DNA from: Pseudoflavitalea sp. G-6-1-2 | GTDB taxonomy: Bacteria; Bacteroidota; Bacteroidia; Chitinophagales; Chitinophagaceae | Reading direction: 5' to 3' | DNA: 64,000 nt | NCBI RefSeq assembly: GCF_012927185.1 | Contig: NZ_JABBGB010000003.1 | Coordinates: 1,364,001-1,428,000 of the forward strand | Shown: piece after piece, positions 16,953 to 26,176 of the stretch | How the letters are laid out: each line of letters opens with the position of its first letter | Numbering within the stretch: the stretch's first letter is position 1 | Made by a program: the position numbers and the translations under genes | Notes under the pieces: model-generated | The model's database searches: none | Seen by the model: only the letters and a program-made list of their open reading frames with translations | Told to the model about the DNA's origin: nothing

Positions 16953-17333
16953 TCAGTAATATAATTTCCCTTCCTGAATCGCATGCAGCGCTGTGATGAT
17001 CTCACGTGTATCTGCATGCGATTTGATTATCATGCCCTCGATACCCAATTGTTTCAGGTCGTCTGCAGGTACACGATCATCAAATAACGTAGTTAGAAGT
17101 ATTTTTACTGCAGGGCAATTTTCGCGCAGCCAGCGCAGCCCCGCCAGGTTATCCACCCGGCTCGATTTGAAGGCGATGATGGCGATATCCGGCAGATCGG
17201 TGAGGTCCACCATCTGCTCCAGCCCGGCATCCAGCCTGAAAGTCTGGATCACTCTGAATCCGTTCCGATCGAGAAAATCTCTCAATACGTCACGGTAAAG
17301 GTCATGATCATCTGCTATCAAGATTCTGATCAT
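16953..17333 (-). CDS. stand-alone response-regulator receiver domain lacking the phosphorylated Asp
   Basis: 126 residues, one receiver domain and no output domain. The acidic pair is present (IRILIADDHD, Asp8-Asp9), as are a switch Thr (ILLTT, 81-82) and the conserved Lys104 (GMIIKS). The phosphoacceptor position at the end of strand 3 reads PDIAIIAFKSS, putting Ala54 where Asp is expected. I therefore infer a pseudo-receiver that works by protein contact instead of phosphorylation, or a decaying copy. It is convergent with the DUF6089 gene and 445 bases away from the divergent histidine kinase gene. Confidence 0.82.
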   Translation of the reverse strand: MIRILIADDHDLYRDVLRDFLDRNGFRVIQTFRLDAGLEQMVDLTDLPDIAIIAFKSSRVDNLAGLRWLRENCPAVKILLTTLFDDRVPADDLKQLGIEGMIIKSHADTREIITALHAIQEGKLYY

Positions 17334-17778
17334 GGTAAATAGACATTAAATGGTTAGTGATCCCGGATGCTGTAAAAAAGGGTACGGATCAAAAAAGTAC
17401 GATCAACAAAATATTACGGAAGCCCAGGTATTCCGGGCGGAAAAATTATTTGACCTGATAAGGGAATATCTACCTGAAATGATGAAGGAGAAGGTTTACT
17501 TTGTGCGATGCAGCGAGGCCACTGTATGAAAACAGTTTCAATATTGAAATTACTATTACTTTGGTAGTCAGCAAAATAATATGTCAGCACTTGTATCAAT
17601 TCATTGAAGATGGCGTAGTTTATTCCGGAGAAATGTAAAAGTTCAACTAATTGAATGAACATCTTCAGGTGTCGGTCAAATTCACTATATTGCTGTAGGC
17701 ATCAGGTTACATTTTTAGCAGTTCAAGGCTCTGGTAAAAGGCATAAACCTTTTTTCCATACTTACCAATTAGGAACCT
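17334..17778. other. 445-base divergent intergenic region
   Basis: Separates the pseudo-receiver (minus) from the histidine kinase (plus), so both promoters should lie here. It contains a perfect 14-bp palindrome TTTCAATATTGAAA at 17536-17549 but no full TTG/TAnnTTTG promoter that I can defend. An 82-codon frame at 17414-17662 on the minus strand has no recognisable N terminus or domain. Confidence 0.5.
17536..17549. promoter_or_regulatory. 14-bp perfect palindrome, possible operator
   Basis: TTTCAATATTGAAA is its own reverse complement and lies in the divergent region before the histidine kinase operon. A dimeric regulator such as the NarL-type protein encoded downstream could bind it; this is conjecture. 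Confidence 0.3.
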
Positions 17779-19620
17779 ATGAGATCATGGATCCCTGTAT
17801 CTCTGATTGCGTGTGCATTGCTAATTTTCAGTTCTCCGGCAGCAGCCCGAAATAACGACAGTCTGCAAATTTTTATTCAGCAGTTGCAGCAACGGTACGA
17901 AGCCCGCAGCATTCCCGACTCGCAGTACATCAAAGCCATCGACTCCATCATTTTCTATTGTTTCGACCGTACAGACTTTCCGCAGTTTCTGGAGAATTAC
18001 CGGATCATCACATCCAACAATGCCGCATTGCGCGAACATAAGATCATCTACTTCCAGTATCGGGGCATTCATGCCGTTAACAATGGCAGTACCGGGCAGA
18101 GCATCTTCTTTTTCGAGAAGATGGGTGAAGAAGCCAGAGCGCAGAAAAACAGACCGAGAGAATTGGCTGCAGACCGCGCCATCATTACCATTCTGGCCGA
18201 TAACGAGAACTTTACCAAATGCCTCGAACGATACCAGAAGCTGCTTCCTCAGCTCAAAGCGGAAATAGATTCAGTTACTGCCGGAAGATCCAGTGGCATA
18301 ATGATGGAAAATGTCAGCGGCATTCTGATCACCATGATCAGGAATTTTTATGAGAAAGGGAAAAAAGAAGATGCCTATCAGACAGAAGCGTTGCTCAATA
18401 AGATAAAGACCGCCGTACAAAAAGATCCTCCTAAATACGAGCCTTTCCTCGCCAAGATCAACGTAACTTTTGCGGAAGGCGCCAAATTCAAAGCCATTTA
18501 CGATGCCAATGATCCCAGAGAAGCGGGGGCAAAACTTTCTGAAGCCATCTGGGAGATCAATCACAAAGGCATGAACGAATCGATGAAACCTTTCTTTCTC
18601 TACGATCAGTATACCACCGGCAGCAATTATTTCATGAAAGCCGGCATAACAGACAGCGCTTTCAAATACCTGACACTGTTGCGGGATCTCGAATTGCCGA
18701 TGATCAAAGACCGCAAGTACCAGTTCTATCACGAACAAATGGCTACGTTGCAGGCCAGGCAGGGAAACTGGCAACAGGCCTATGAACACGATCATCTGGC
18801 GCTGAGGCTGAAAGACTCCATTCTTACCAATCTGCAGCAGGACAGGGACAATAACCTCTATGCACAATCGGAATCCGAATTCAATCAGCTGCTGCTGAAT
18901 CAAACGCAACTCGAAAAAGCCAAAGCCGAAAAAAGATTAACCTGGCTGCTCTTTGCTTTCGGCATACTGTTGCTGCTTGGCGTCGGCAGCTGGTTCTGGC
19001 TGAGACAACGCCAGCTCAACCGCTTTTTGCAGGATAAGCTGCGCATGGCCCGCAACATACACGATGAGATTGGCCCGCTTTTACTCTACATCAAATTGCT
19101 GGCACGCAAAGAAAAAGAGATCGGCACCGTAGATTCTCCTTACATGCCGGAAGTGGAGACGAGTATCAATCACGTGATAGAGACCGTGCGTGGATTGTCG
19201 CACGATCTCAAATCCACCAAAGAAGCTACCACCGATCAGCTTTATGAAGAGATCAAAACCCTGCTCGATAAAACGCAGGCCCTCACCGGCATCACCTACC
19301 AGTTCTATTACAACAAAAAAGAAAAGCCGCTCAATTATTTCCAGTATCAGCACCTGCGGAATATTTTTTCCGAACTGGTGAACAATACCATCAAACACGC
19401 GGAATGGAACAGCATCGATTCGATGCTGAAAGTGGAACCTAAAAAAATAATGATCGTGTATACCGATAACGGATTGGGCTTTGAACCATCTTTCGAGGAA
19501 AAGAAAGGCATTGGTTTGGCCAATATCCGCGAAAGAGTAGAGAAGCTCAGAGGTGAGCTCGAACTCCGCAACCATTATCCCGAAGGCTATACAATTGAAA
19601 TAAATATTCCTTTCTCATGA
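17779..19620 (+). CDS. two-component sensor histidine kinase with periplasmic TPR-like region
   Basis: 613 residues. Signal sequence 1-23, then about 360 residues of helical TPR-like repeats outside the inner membrane, one membrane helix (about 386-407, LLFAFGILLLLGVGSWFWL), and a cytoplasmic kinase. The H-box is ARNIHDEIGPLLLYIK with His428 (HisKA_3-like). The ATPase domain shows the N box (FSELVNNTIKHAEWN), G1 (YTDNGLGF) and G2 (KGIGLANIRERV). The last four bases (ATGA) overlap the start of the response regulator, so the two are co-translated partners. The signal is unknown; TPR sensors of this kind usually read protein or peptide partners. Confidence 0.92.
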   Translation: MRSWIPVSLIACALLIFSSPAAARNNDSLQIFIQQLQQRYEARSIPDSQYIKAIDSIIFYCFDRTDFPQFLENYRIITSNNAALREHKIIYFQYRGIHAVNNGSTGQSIFFFEKMGEEARAQKNRPRELAADRAIITILADNENFTKCLERYQKLLPQLKAEIDSVTAGRSSGIMMENVSGILITMIRNFYEKGKKEDAYQTEALLNKIKTAVQKDPPKYEPFLAKINVTFAEGAKFKAIYDANDPREAGAKLSEAIWEINHKGMNESMKPFFLYDQYTTGSNYFMKAGITDSAFKYLTLLRDLELPMIKDRKYQFYHEQMATLQARQGNWQQAYEHDHLALRLKDSILTNLQQDRDNNLYAQSESEFNQLLLNQTQLEKAKAEKRLTWLLFAFGILLLLGVGSWFWLRQRQLNRFLQDKLRMARNIHDEIGPLLLYIKLLARKEKEIGTVDSPYMPEVETSINHVIETVRGLSHDLKSTKEATTDQLYEEIKTLLDKTQALTGITYQFYYNKKEKPLNYFQYQHLRNIFSELVNNTIKHAEWNSIDSMLKVEPKKIMIVYTDNGLGFEPSFEEKKGIGLANIRERVEKLRGELELRNHYPEGYTIEINIPFS

Positions 19621-20282
19621 ACAGAGAACCTTATCAGTCAGTATTGGTAATTGATGATCACAAAATGATCATCAACGGCATCCGTGTAACCATCGAAAAT
19701 CTCTTCGAGCAATTCTATGAAGCCTATACCGGCGAAACCGGTGTGGAGCTGGCGTTGAAGCATCAGCCTCAACTGGTGATCGTAGATTTCAGGCTGCCCG
19801 ATATCGAAGGCAATATGGTAGTGAAAGAGATCAAATACAAATTGCCGCAGAGCAGAATACTCAGCTACAGTTTCAATTTCGATGAGAATGCCATCAACAA
19901 GATGTTTTCGGTAGGTGTAAATGGCTATGTGCTCAAAAGCGAAGACGATGCTGAATTCCTCCGGGCCATAGAGCTGATTATGAGCGGCCGCGATTATTTC
20001 TGCAAGGAAGCCCGCAATCATATCATCAACCGCATATCGTTTCAGGACGATAATACCCGCCTGCTCATCGCCAATATGGAGTTCACCCACAAAGAGGTGG
20101 AGATCATCCGGCTTACCTGCTACCAGAAGACCGCCAAGGAGATCAGCGATCAGGTTTATCTCTCCGAAAGAACAGTGGAGCAGTATCGCAGCAATATCAA
20201 TAAACGGATAGGCGCCCGCAACCTGGTAGGCGTTATCAAATTCGCCCTGAAAAACGGCCTCATCAGGATCGAGGAGTTGTAG
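19617..20282 (+). CDS. NarL/FixJ-family DNA-binding response regulator
   Basis: 221 residues. The receiver domain (about 7-125) has the acidic pair Asp13-Asp14, phosphoacceptor Asp57 (VIVDFRLPDIEG) and Lys in GYVLKSEDD. The C-terminal LuxR-type helix-turn-helix (about 150-215) reads FTHKEVEIIRLTCYQKTAKEISDQVYLSERTVEQYRSNINKRIGARN, a normal DNA-binding motif. It is translationally coupled to the upstream kinase through ATGA. The ubiD-like gene begins 27 bases after its stop and may be in the same transcript. Confidence 0.95.
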   Translation: MNREPYQSVLVIDDHKMIINGIRVTIENLFEQFYEAYTGETGVELALKHQPQLVIVDFRLPDIEGNMVVKEIKYKLPQSRILSYSFNFDENAINKMFSVGVNGYVLKSEDDAEFLRAIELIMSGRDYFCKEARNHIINRISFQDDNTRLLIANMEFTHKEVEIIRLTCYQKTAKEISDQVYLSERTVEQYRSNINKRIGARNLVGVIKFALKNGLIRIEEL

Positions 20283-20309
20283 TAACTTGCGGGCCATAAT
20301 CCGCAAAAA

Positions 20310-22238
20310 ATGGCATTCAGCAATCAGCAGCAATTCATAGACGTACTGGAGAGGGCAGGAGAACTGATCCGCATCAAAACCTATGTAGATCCCAAGCTCG
20401 AAATAGCCGAGATCACCGACCGTATCAGCAAGGAACCCGGCGGCGGCAAGGCCCTGCTCTTCGAGAATACCGGCTACGATTTTCCGGTTCTGATGAATGC
20501 CTACGGCAGCGAACGCCGCATGTGCCTGGCGCTTGGCGTGGAAAAGCTCGACGATATCGCCGCCGATATCGAAAACCTGTTCAAACTGCTCACCGGCCCA
20601 AAAGAAGGCCTGCTCGATAAACTGCGGCTGCTTCCCAAACTCAGCGAGTTCGCCTCCTGGATGCCCAAAGTAAAAAAGGGCAGAGGCGCCTGTCAGGAAG
20701 TGGTGATGGCCAATCCCGATATCACCAAACTTCCCGTGATCACCTGCTGGCCTAACGACGGTGGTCCGTTTGTTACGCTGCCCGTGATCCACACGAAAGA
20801 TCCCAATACCAATATCCGCAATGTGGGCATGTACCGCATGCAGGTATTCGGCCCAACGCTCACAGGCATGCACTGGCATCGCCACAAAGTGAGCGCCCGC
20901 CATTTCAGCGAATACAAAAAACTCAATAAAAGAATGCCCGTAGCGGTAGCGCTCGGCGGCGATCCCGCATACGCTTATTCCGCCACGGCGCCATTGCCCG
21001 ATAATGTAGACGAATACATGCTCGCCGGTTTCCTTCGCAAGAAGAAAGTAGAACTGGTGAAATGCATCACCCAACCCGATATCGAAGTGCCTGCCGATGC
21101 AGATTTTGTGATCGAAGGATATGTAGATCCCAATGATGAACTCATCTGGGAAGGTCCATTCGGAGACCATACGGGCTACTATTCACTGCCCGACTGGTAT
21201 CCGCGTTTTCATATCACGGCCATCACGCATAAAAAGAATCCGGTTTATCCTGCCACCATCGTAGGCATTCCTCCGCAGGAAGATGCATGGCTCGGAAAAG
21301 CAACAGAACGCATTTTTCTTGCACCCATCAAAATGACCATGGTGCCTGAGATAATGGATATGGACATGCCAGTTGAAGGCGTATTCCATAATCTGGTGAT
21401 CACTAAAATTCAGAAAGATTATCCGGGACAGGGACAGAAAGTGATGAATGCCATGTGGGGTGCCGGACAGATGATGTTCAATAAAATTCTCGTGCTCACC
21501 GCAGGTGGACAATTCCCCATCACCGATTACAAACAACTGGCACAGGATGTGTTCAGAAACCTGAACCCCGCTACAGACCTGAGTTTCACGCAGGGCCCGA
21601 TGGATGTGCTCGACCACAGTTGCAGCAAACTCGGCTTCGGTGGAAAGATGTGCATCGACGGTACCAACAAATACGACGAAGAAACAGACCACAGATATTT
21701 ATCATCCAATAAGCGATTGATGATAAACGTTATGGAATGGAAAAATAAATACCCCGAAATAAGTTCTGTTAACGGCAGCCTTACTGCAATTGATATTCCC
21801 TGCCTCATCATTAGCGTAGAAAAGAACCGAAAAGGGCATATAAAAGAATTGCACCAGCAGCTCTGCAGCGATGCAGCAATCGAAGGTGTAAAAATGATCC
21901 TCTACGTAGAACATACCGTAGATGCCAATGATCTGCCCGTTGCACTCTGGCGCTTCTGCAATAACCTCGATCCCAAACGCGATCATGTGCTGAGCGAACA
22001 ACCATCCACTCAGGAACCCGGAAAGATCTGGGCCTGCATGGGACTCGACGGTACGTTGAAAACAGCCGCGCTCGACGATTTTTACCGCGACTGGCCGAAC
22101 ATTATTGTTGCAGATGATGCTACCATCATTGCTGTAGATAAAAAATGGAAAGAGCTTGGCTTAGGCAAGCTCATTCCATCTCCATCGTTGAAATACAAAC
22201 ACCAGGTGTACGGCCAGGATGCCGTTGCCCGGAGCTGA
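20310..22238 (+). CDS. UbiD-family prenyl-FMN-dependent decarboxylase
   Basis: 642 residues. The family removes carboxyl groups from aromatic or alpha,beta-unsaturated acids with prenylated FMN made by UbiX. Typical blocks are visible: EPGGGKALLFEN near the N terminus, IRNVGMYRMQVFGPTLTGMHW, and EGYVDPNDELIWEGPFGDHTGYYSLPDWYPRFHITAITHKKNPVYPATIVG, which carries the metal and catalytic acidic region. In respiratory Bacteroidota such proteins usually serve menaquinone synthesis (the 1,4-dihydroxy-6-naphthoate or related carboxylate step), but the sequence alone does not fix the substrate. No ubiX lies nearby. A short hairpin (TTGCGG/CCGCAA, 20287-20306) lies just upstream of the ATG. Confidence 0.9.
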   Translation: MAFSNQQQFIDVLERAGELIRIKTYVDPKLEIAEITDRISKEPGGGKALLFENTGYDFPVLMNAYGSERRMCLALGVEKLDDIAADIENLFKLLTGPKEGLLDKLRLLPKLSEFASWMPKVKKGRGACQEVVMANPDITKLPVITCWPNDGGPFVTLPVIHTKDPNTNIRNVGMYRMQVFGPTLTGMHWHRHKVSARHFSEYKKLNKRMPVAVALGGDPAYAYSATAPLPDNVDEYMLAGFLRKKKVELVKCITQPDIEVPADADFVIEGYVDPNDELIWEGPFGDHTGYYSLPDWYPRFHITAITHKKNPVYPATIVGIPPQEDAWLGKATERIFLAPIKMTMVPEIMDMDMPVEGVFHNLVITKIQKDYPGQGQKVMNAMWGAGQMMFNKILVLTAGGQFPITDYKQLAQDVFRNLNPATDLSFTQGPMDVLDHSCSKLGFGGKMCIDGTNKYDEETDHRYLSSNKRLMINVMEWKNKYPEISSVNGSLTAIDIPCLIISVEKNRKGHIKELHQQLCSDAAIEGVKMILYVEHTVDANDLPVALWRFCNNLDPKRDHVLSEQPSTQEPGKIWACMGLDGTLKTAALDDFYRDWPNIIVADDATIIAVDKKWKELGLGKLIPSPSLKYKHQVYGQDAVARS

Positions 22239-22244
22239 TTATGA

Positions 22245-24215
22245 TCAGGCTTTCTTTTTGAATACGAACTGTTCGCTCAGCTTGTCGAACAGCAGTTTGT
22301 AGAATTCCTTGAAGTCGGGATATTCGTCCGGATTGTAGAACGGACGCCTGAACTCAAGCGTAATTCTGTATGCCACTGCGCCGGGTTTCACTTCCACGAT
22401 ACGGCGGAAGATGATGCTGGTATCGGGCATTATCATCGCCATGTTCTTCGGCGGCTGCTCAAACTCATACCCTTCGGGGATTGTGATATTTCCTGTAAGC
22501 ACATAGTGTTGGTTGTAGCCGAAATCTACCATCGACTGACGGGTGTCTGCCGTGAAAGGATTGCTGCCTAAACCTGCAAACATATTCGCAGTAAGGAACA
22601 TATACTCGCCGGAGCTGTTCACTGGTGCAGCAAATTTGAAATGCTGATTGAGCGGAAGCGTATCGTCATCAGCATTCTCAATTTCAAGATCGGTGATCTT
22701 CATGTTGGAGGATTGCTGCAGGTACCGGTCAGCATATTTTTCTTTTCCTTCTTTCACATAGCTGGCGCGATGTTGTCTGCCATAATCGTAGCTGCTCACA
22801 TGGGCTTCGCCTTTCAGCTGGCCTTCTGCATCTACGGCGCCATTGAGTGTAATGAACTGACGGTAAGTGTTCTTATTATTCCAGAGCGTTACGAACTGTG
22901 CATTCTCTTTATCGGCGAGATAAGCTTCTGTGCCCAGCACTGATTCGGGAATAAGGCGCGGCGAATTCAGTTTCGAGCTTGCGTCGAGTACAAAAGCATC
23001 GTTGTCGAAATTAACCAGTACCATCACGTTGTTGAACTGCGAAAGAAAAGGGTAGGTAGCGTTTACCAGTCCATGGTCGCGGGTGCTTACCAGCAGTGGC
23101 TTTGCGGGGATGCCTGCATCGTTGAGCAGGTTCAGCAGAATGAGGTTGATATCGCCAGAGCTGCCTGTTTTTTTATTGTAACATTCTTTTACGTTGGTGC
23201 AATAGAAGTCTTCAATCCCATCCCATGTCATGCTGTGTTGCACATGGTAGAAAATGGCATTCATCTTTTCTTCGGGTGTTGTGGCTTTGGCGAGAATGGT
23301 ATTCATCGCATCATTCTTCAGCAGGTTGCGTTTGATCTGCTGCCCGAATAAGGAGCTTTCCCAGAGCGATTTTGTGAGCCCCGGCCAGGTGTTCTTCACA
23401 TTCTGAACCGGCTGCTGAGGAAACTGAACGGAGTTCAGCTGAAACTCCACTCTTTGCAGGTAATCCCTTGCAGCGCTCATGTAGGGCTCATCTTTCAGGG
23501 CCGGAACATTCTTCATCTTGTAGAAATATTCCTTGGCTGTATAGTTGATGATGTCTCCGCTGATGGCAATGCTCTGGCGAAACTCATCTTTCTTCGTTTC
23601 AGCCGGAAAGCTCATCTGCGAATTGGTGGTGAAGTTGAAATATTCCGGAATGGCGAGCCTGAAAGCGCTTACGCGTGTAGGAATGCGATCCTGAAATATC
23701 CATGGGTTGATGCTTTCGATCGTTTCGCGAACAATGGTATATCTGTATTCGATGATGCTGCCCACTTTCACTTCGGGGAATGCGAACTTGAGTGCAGATA
23801 CATTGGCATTTACCTTCTCTTTGAAGAACGATTTTTTGTCCACCTTGCTCTCCACTATGTTGCCCGCTGCATCGAGGTTGTAGGTGACTGCATCTACATC
23901 CATCAGTTTTTCATAATTGTCGTCTGAGTAGAACCGGATCTTTACGGTAGCACGGTCGAGCCCTGATTTTTTGAGGATCTTGATTCTTACGCGGCGCTCA
24001 TTCTTGATGGCAAACACGAGGCGGTTGCCGCGCTGGAATTCGGTATTGCCATATTCGAGCAGAACCATCGCTTCTGCGTCTTTATCGAATTCGCAGGTGG
24101 TCATCTGGAGATCAGCCTTGTCGATTTTGCCGAATGCCGGCAGGTCTTTGTCTTTTTGTGCATACGTCAGTGCAGGCAGCAGGGCTGCCATCACCAGCGT
24201 GATCAGCATTTTCAT
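22245..24215 (-). CDS. DUF3857 / transglutaminase-fold secreted protein, active site lost
   Basis: 656 residues, signal peptide to about TYAQ. DUF3857 domain (about 50-250: MVLLEYGNTEFQRGNRLVFAIKNERRVRIKILKKSG ... GSIIEYRYTIV), then a transglutaminase-like domain (about 300-440) and a beta-rich C-terminal domain. Where the active homologue has YGDCK, this one reads GSSGDINLILL near residue 355, so the catalytic Cys is replaced by Ile; the later catalytic His position reads QFNNVMVLV, with Asn. I infer a non-enzymatic member, a variant form common among Bacteroidota paralogues. First gene downstream of two paralogues on the same strand. Confidence 0.85.
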   Translation of the reverse strand: MKMLITLVMAALLPALTYAQKDKDLPAFGKIDKADLQMTTCEFDKDAEAMVLLEYGNTEFQRGNRLVFAIKNERRVRIKILKKSGLDRATVKIRFYSDDNYEKLMDVDAVTYNLDAAGNIVESKVDKKSFFKEKVNANVSALKFAFPEVKVGSIIEYRYTIVRETIESINPWIFQDRIPTRVSAFRLAIPEYFNFTTNSQMSFPAETKKDEFRQSIAISGDIINYTAKEYFYKMKNVPALKDEPYMSAARDYLQRVEFQLNSVQFPQQPVQNVKNTWPGLTKSLWESSLFGQQIKRNLLKNDAMNTILAKATTPEEKMNAIFYHVQHSMTWDGIEDFYCTNVKECYNKKTGSSGDINLILLNLLNDAGIPAKPLLVSTRDHGLVNATYPFLSQFNNVMVLVNFDNDAFVLDASSKLNSPRLIPESVLGTEAYLADKENAQFVTLWNNKNTYRQFITLNGAVDAEGQLKGEAHVSSYDYGRQHRASYVKEGKEKYADRYLQQSSNMKITDLEIENADDDTLPLNQHFKFAAPVNSSGEYMFLTANMFAGLGSNPFTADTRQSMVDFGYNQHYVLTGNITIPEGYEFEQPPKNMAMIMPDTSIIFRRIVEVKPGAVAYRITLEFRRPFYNPDEYPDFKEFYKLLFDKLSEQFVFKKKA

Positions 24216-24260
24216 GTTGGTTTGTTTTTATGGTTCTTACCTGGGGCTGACAGGCATTTT

Positions 24261-26171
24261 TTACTCTCCGATAATTACCAGTTTTGCCATATCTGTTTTG
24301 TTCACCTTCTGAAAGAATTCTGCCAGTGCATTGTAGTCTTTTGCAGGTACGATATGGTTCTTGATATTCAGTTGTGTTACTACTTTGATACGGTTTCCGT
24401 CTGCTTTGGTTACCTCTTTACGGTAATATCCGTAGGGCGAATCGTACTCCACCAATGGAGGTAGCACATCGGCATTGAGACCTGCAGGAAGCAGGTACTC
24501 GGTAGTATCTGTTCTTTCATAGGGATAAGAGAAGAGATAATCGCGGGTGCGTTTGGCATCTGATTTCAATTCATGATCGTTGATCTCGTTCATGCGGGGG
24601 CGGTAGAAGTACTTGCTGCCCGCTTTGAAATCATAGACCTGATCGTATGCGAACACGGCGTTATAACGTTGCAGATGGGCGCTGTCGGTATCCGGCTTAA
24701 AAGTGTAATTGTCCGGTGATTTGTAGTTGAGCCATTTCACCAGAAAATGTTTCACTTCGTCTTTATCCAGTTCGCGCACCTGCAGAAAGTAATTGGCGAA
24801 AATACCGGTGCAGGCAAAGGATGTTTCCATTTTTGCATCGCCTTCCTTGCCTACAGTAATTATTGAATGAGTGATGAGTTTGTTGCTTTTGCTGCTGCTG
24901 CGCGGTGTGGAAACCAGTTTGCCTCCGTTCTCTGTTATCAGCAGTGCGTTTTTGTTCTCTGTGCTGCTGCCCAGTTCTCCAAATTCGTTGGTGCTGCTGG
25001 TGCATTCGAGCCAAACGGTATCCTTCTGCATAGGCACACAGAGTATCACGTGATTGAATCCGTCGGCGATAAAGCCGGGGTCAACCGGTGGTTCATCCGC
25101 ATCGGCATTGATCAGTGCGGGATACGATGGTATGTCCACCGCTTTCAGCAGATAACGCATGTAATGGGTGAGGGCTTTGCAATCGCCATATTTCTTATCG
25201 TCTACATAACTTACGGGGAATGGCTTGATGCCGCCAATGCCCAGCTGAATGCCCACATAACGCATGGTTCTCTTCAGGTAATTGTAGAGTACGGTTGCTT
25301 TCTCTTTATCGGTGGTGCAGCTGGCCACCATTTTTTTGATCTCCGCAGTACGCGCTGCCGTGAAGGGAGCAGGATCTTCATAAAAAGGGTAGTAGAATTG
25401 TCCGTATGTTTTCCAGCTGCTCATTTCGCCTTTGAATCCATCGAACTCGAACTTAACCGGTGAGAGTTCGATCATGCCATTGCTCACCCATCCGGCATAA
25501 CCGCCCGATTCGTGTCTCAGCGCTTTCAGATTATTGGCATTCCACTGATAGGTTTTGATGCCGTCTTTTTCGGAGATCACCGGCTTGATATCGCTGTTGC
25601 GCGTTACGTGCTGAATATCCAGTCCTGCCGGCACTTTTACCGTTAAGCTGAATTTCTCCGTGCTCTGCGAAGGCATCTGAAAAGTAGCGGTAGGCAATAC
25701 AAGTGTACCGCTGTTTTTGATGGTGTAATTGATTTCGAGTGTGCAGGGATATTCAGCCACGGGCAGATAAGCTCTGAGTTTCTTTGCGTCGGAGTGCAGG
25801 CTCATCTGATCGTCGTAGTAAGATTCTTCAAAATCTTTTCGTTTCACTTTTCTTATTTCCTGCCCCATGGCGCTGTAGAGCTTTACTTCGAGCTCATCGA
25901 TTTTTCTGAATTTATCGAACACGTAGATCTGATGCAGATAAGAGGCTGCATCTTTATTCAGCAGGGTAACTATCTTATGAACCGAGCGGGAAAATTTAGA
26001 AGGGGAGCTGATCTCCACTACTTCTTCATGCAGGCGCAGTACCGCATCTGCATCTTTTTTTAAACTATCCGGAATACCGAGTGCCGAGTATTTCAGCAGG
26101 TCGGAAGGCGACTGTGCAATGGCTCCGGTAAAAGCAGTGCATAACAATGCAAGCAGTAAATGTTTTTTCAT
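24261..26171 (-). CDS. DUF3857 / transglutaminase-fold secreted protein with intact Cys-His
   Basis: 636 residues, signal peptide MKKHLLLALLCTAFTGAIAQ. DUF3857 domain (about 50-260), then the transglutaminase core with KKYGDCKALTHYMRYLLKAVDIPSYPALI (Cys331) and DGFNHVILCVP (His374), followed by VWLECTSS, where the third position is Glu rather than the usual Asp. It could act as a periplasmic or surface cysteine peptidase or transglutaminase. It sits between two paralogues in which this site is lost, which suggests that the three products form one complex or that the neighbours act as regulators. Substrate unknown. Confidence 0.88.
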   Translation of the reverse strand: MKKHLLLALLCTAFTGAIAQSPSDLLKYSALGIPDSLKKDADAVLRLHEEVVEISSPSKFSRSVHKIVTLLNKDAASYLHQIYVFDKFRKIDELEVKLYSAMGQEIRKVKRKDFEESYYDDQMSLHSDAKKLRAYLPVAEYPCTLEINYTIKNSGTLVLPTATFQMPSQSTEKFSLTVKVPAGLDIQHVTRNSDIKPVISEKDGIKTYQWNANNLKALRHESGGYAGWVSNGMIELSPVKFEFDGFKGEMSSWKTYGQFYYPFYEDPAPFTAARTAEIKKMVASCTTDKEKATVLYNYLKRTMRYVGIQLGIGGIKPFPVSYVDDKKYGDCKALTHYMRYLLKAVDIPSYPALINADADEPPVDPGFIADGFNHVILCVPMQKDTVWLECTSSTNEFGELGSSTENKNALLITENGGKLVSTPRSSSKSNKLITHSIITVGKEGDAKMETSFACTGIFANYFLQVRELDKDEVKHFLVKWLNYKSPDNYTFKPDTDSAHLQRYNAVFAYDQVYDFKAGSKYFYRPRMNEINDHELKSDAKRTRDYLFSYPYERTDTTEYLLPAGLNADVLPPLVEYDSPYGYYRKEVTKADGNRIKVVTQLNIKNHIVPAKDYNALAEFFQKVNKTDMAKLVIIGE

Positions 26172-26176
26172 AGCGG

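Noticed and set aside
17414-17662. 82-codon minus-strand frame in the kinase promoter region
   Set aside because: No signal or domain, and it would occupy the divergent promoter region.
19638-21170. A 510-codon open frame on the minus strand
   Set aside because: It runs across both the NarL-type regulator and the UbiD gene on the other strand, which are clearly real; composition is typical of an antisense frame.
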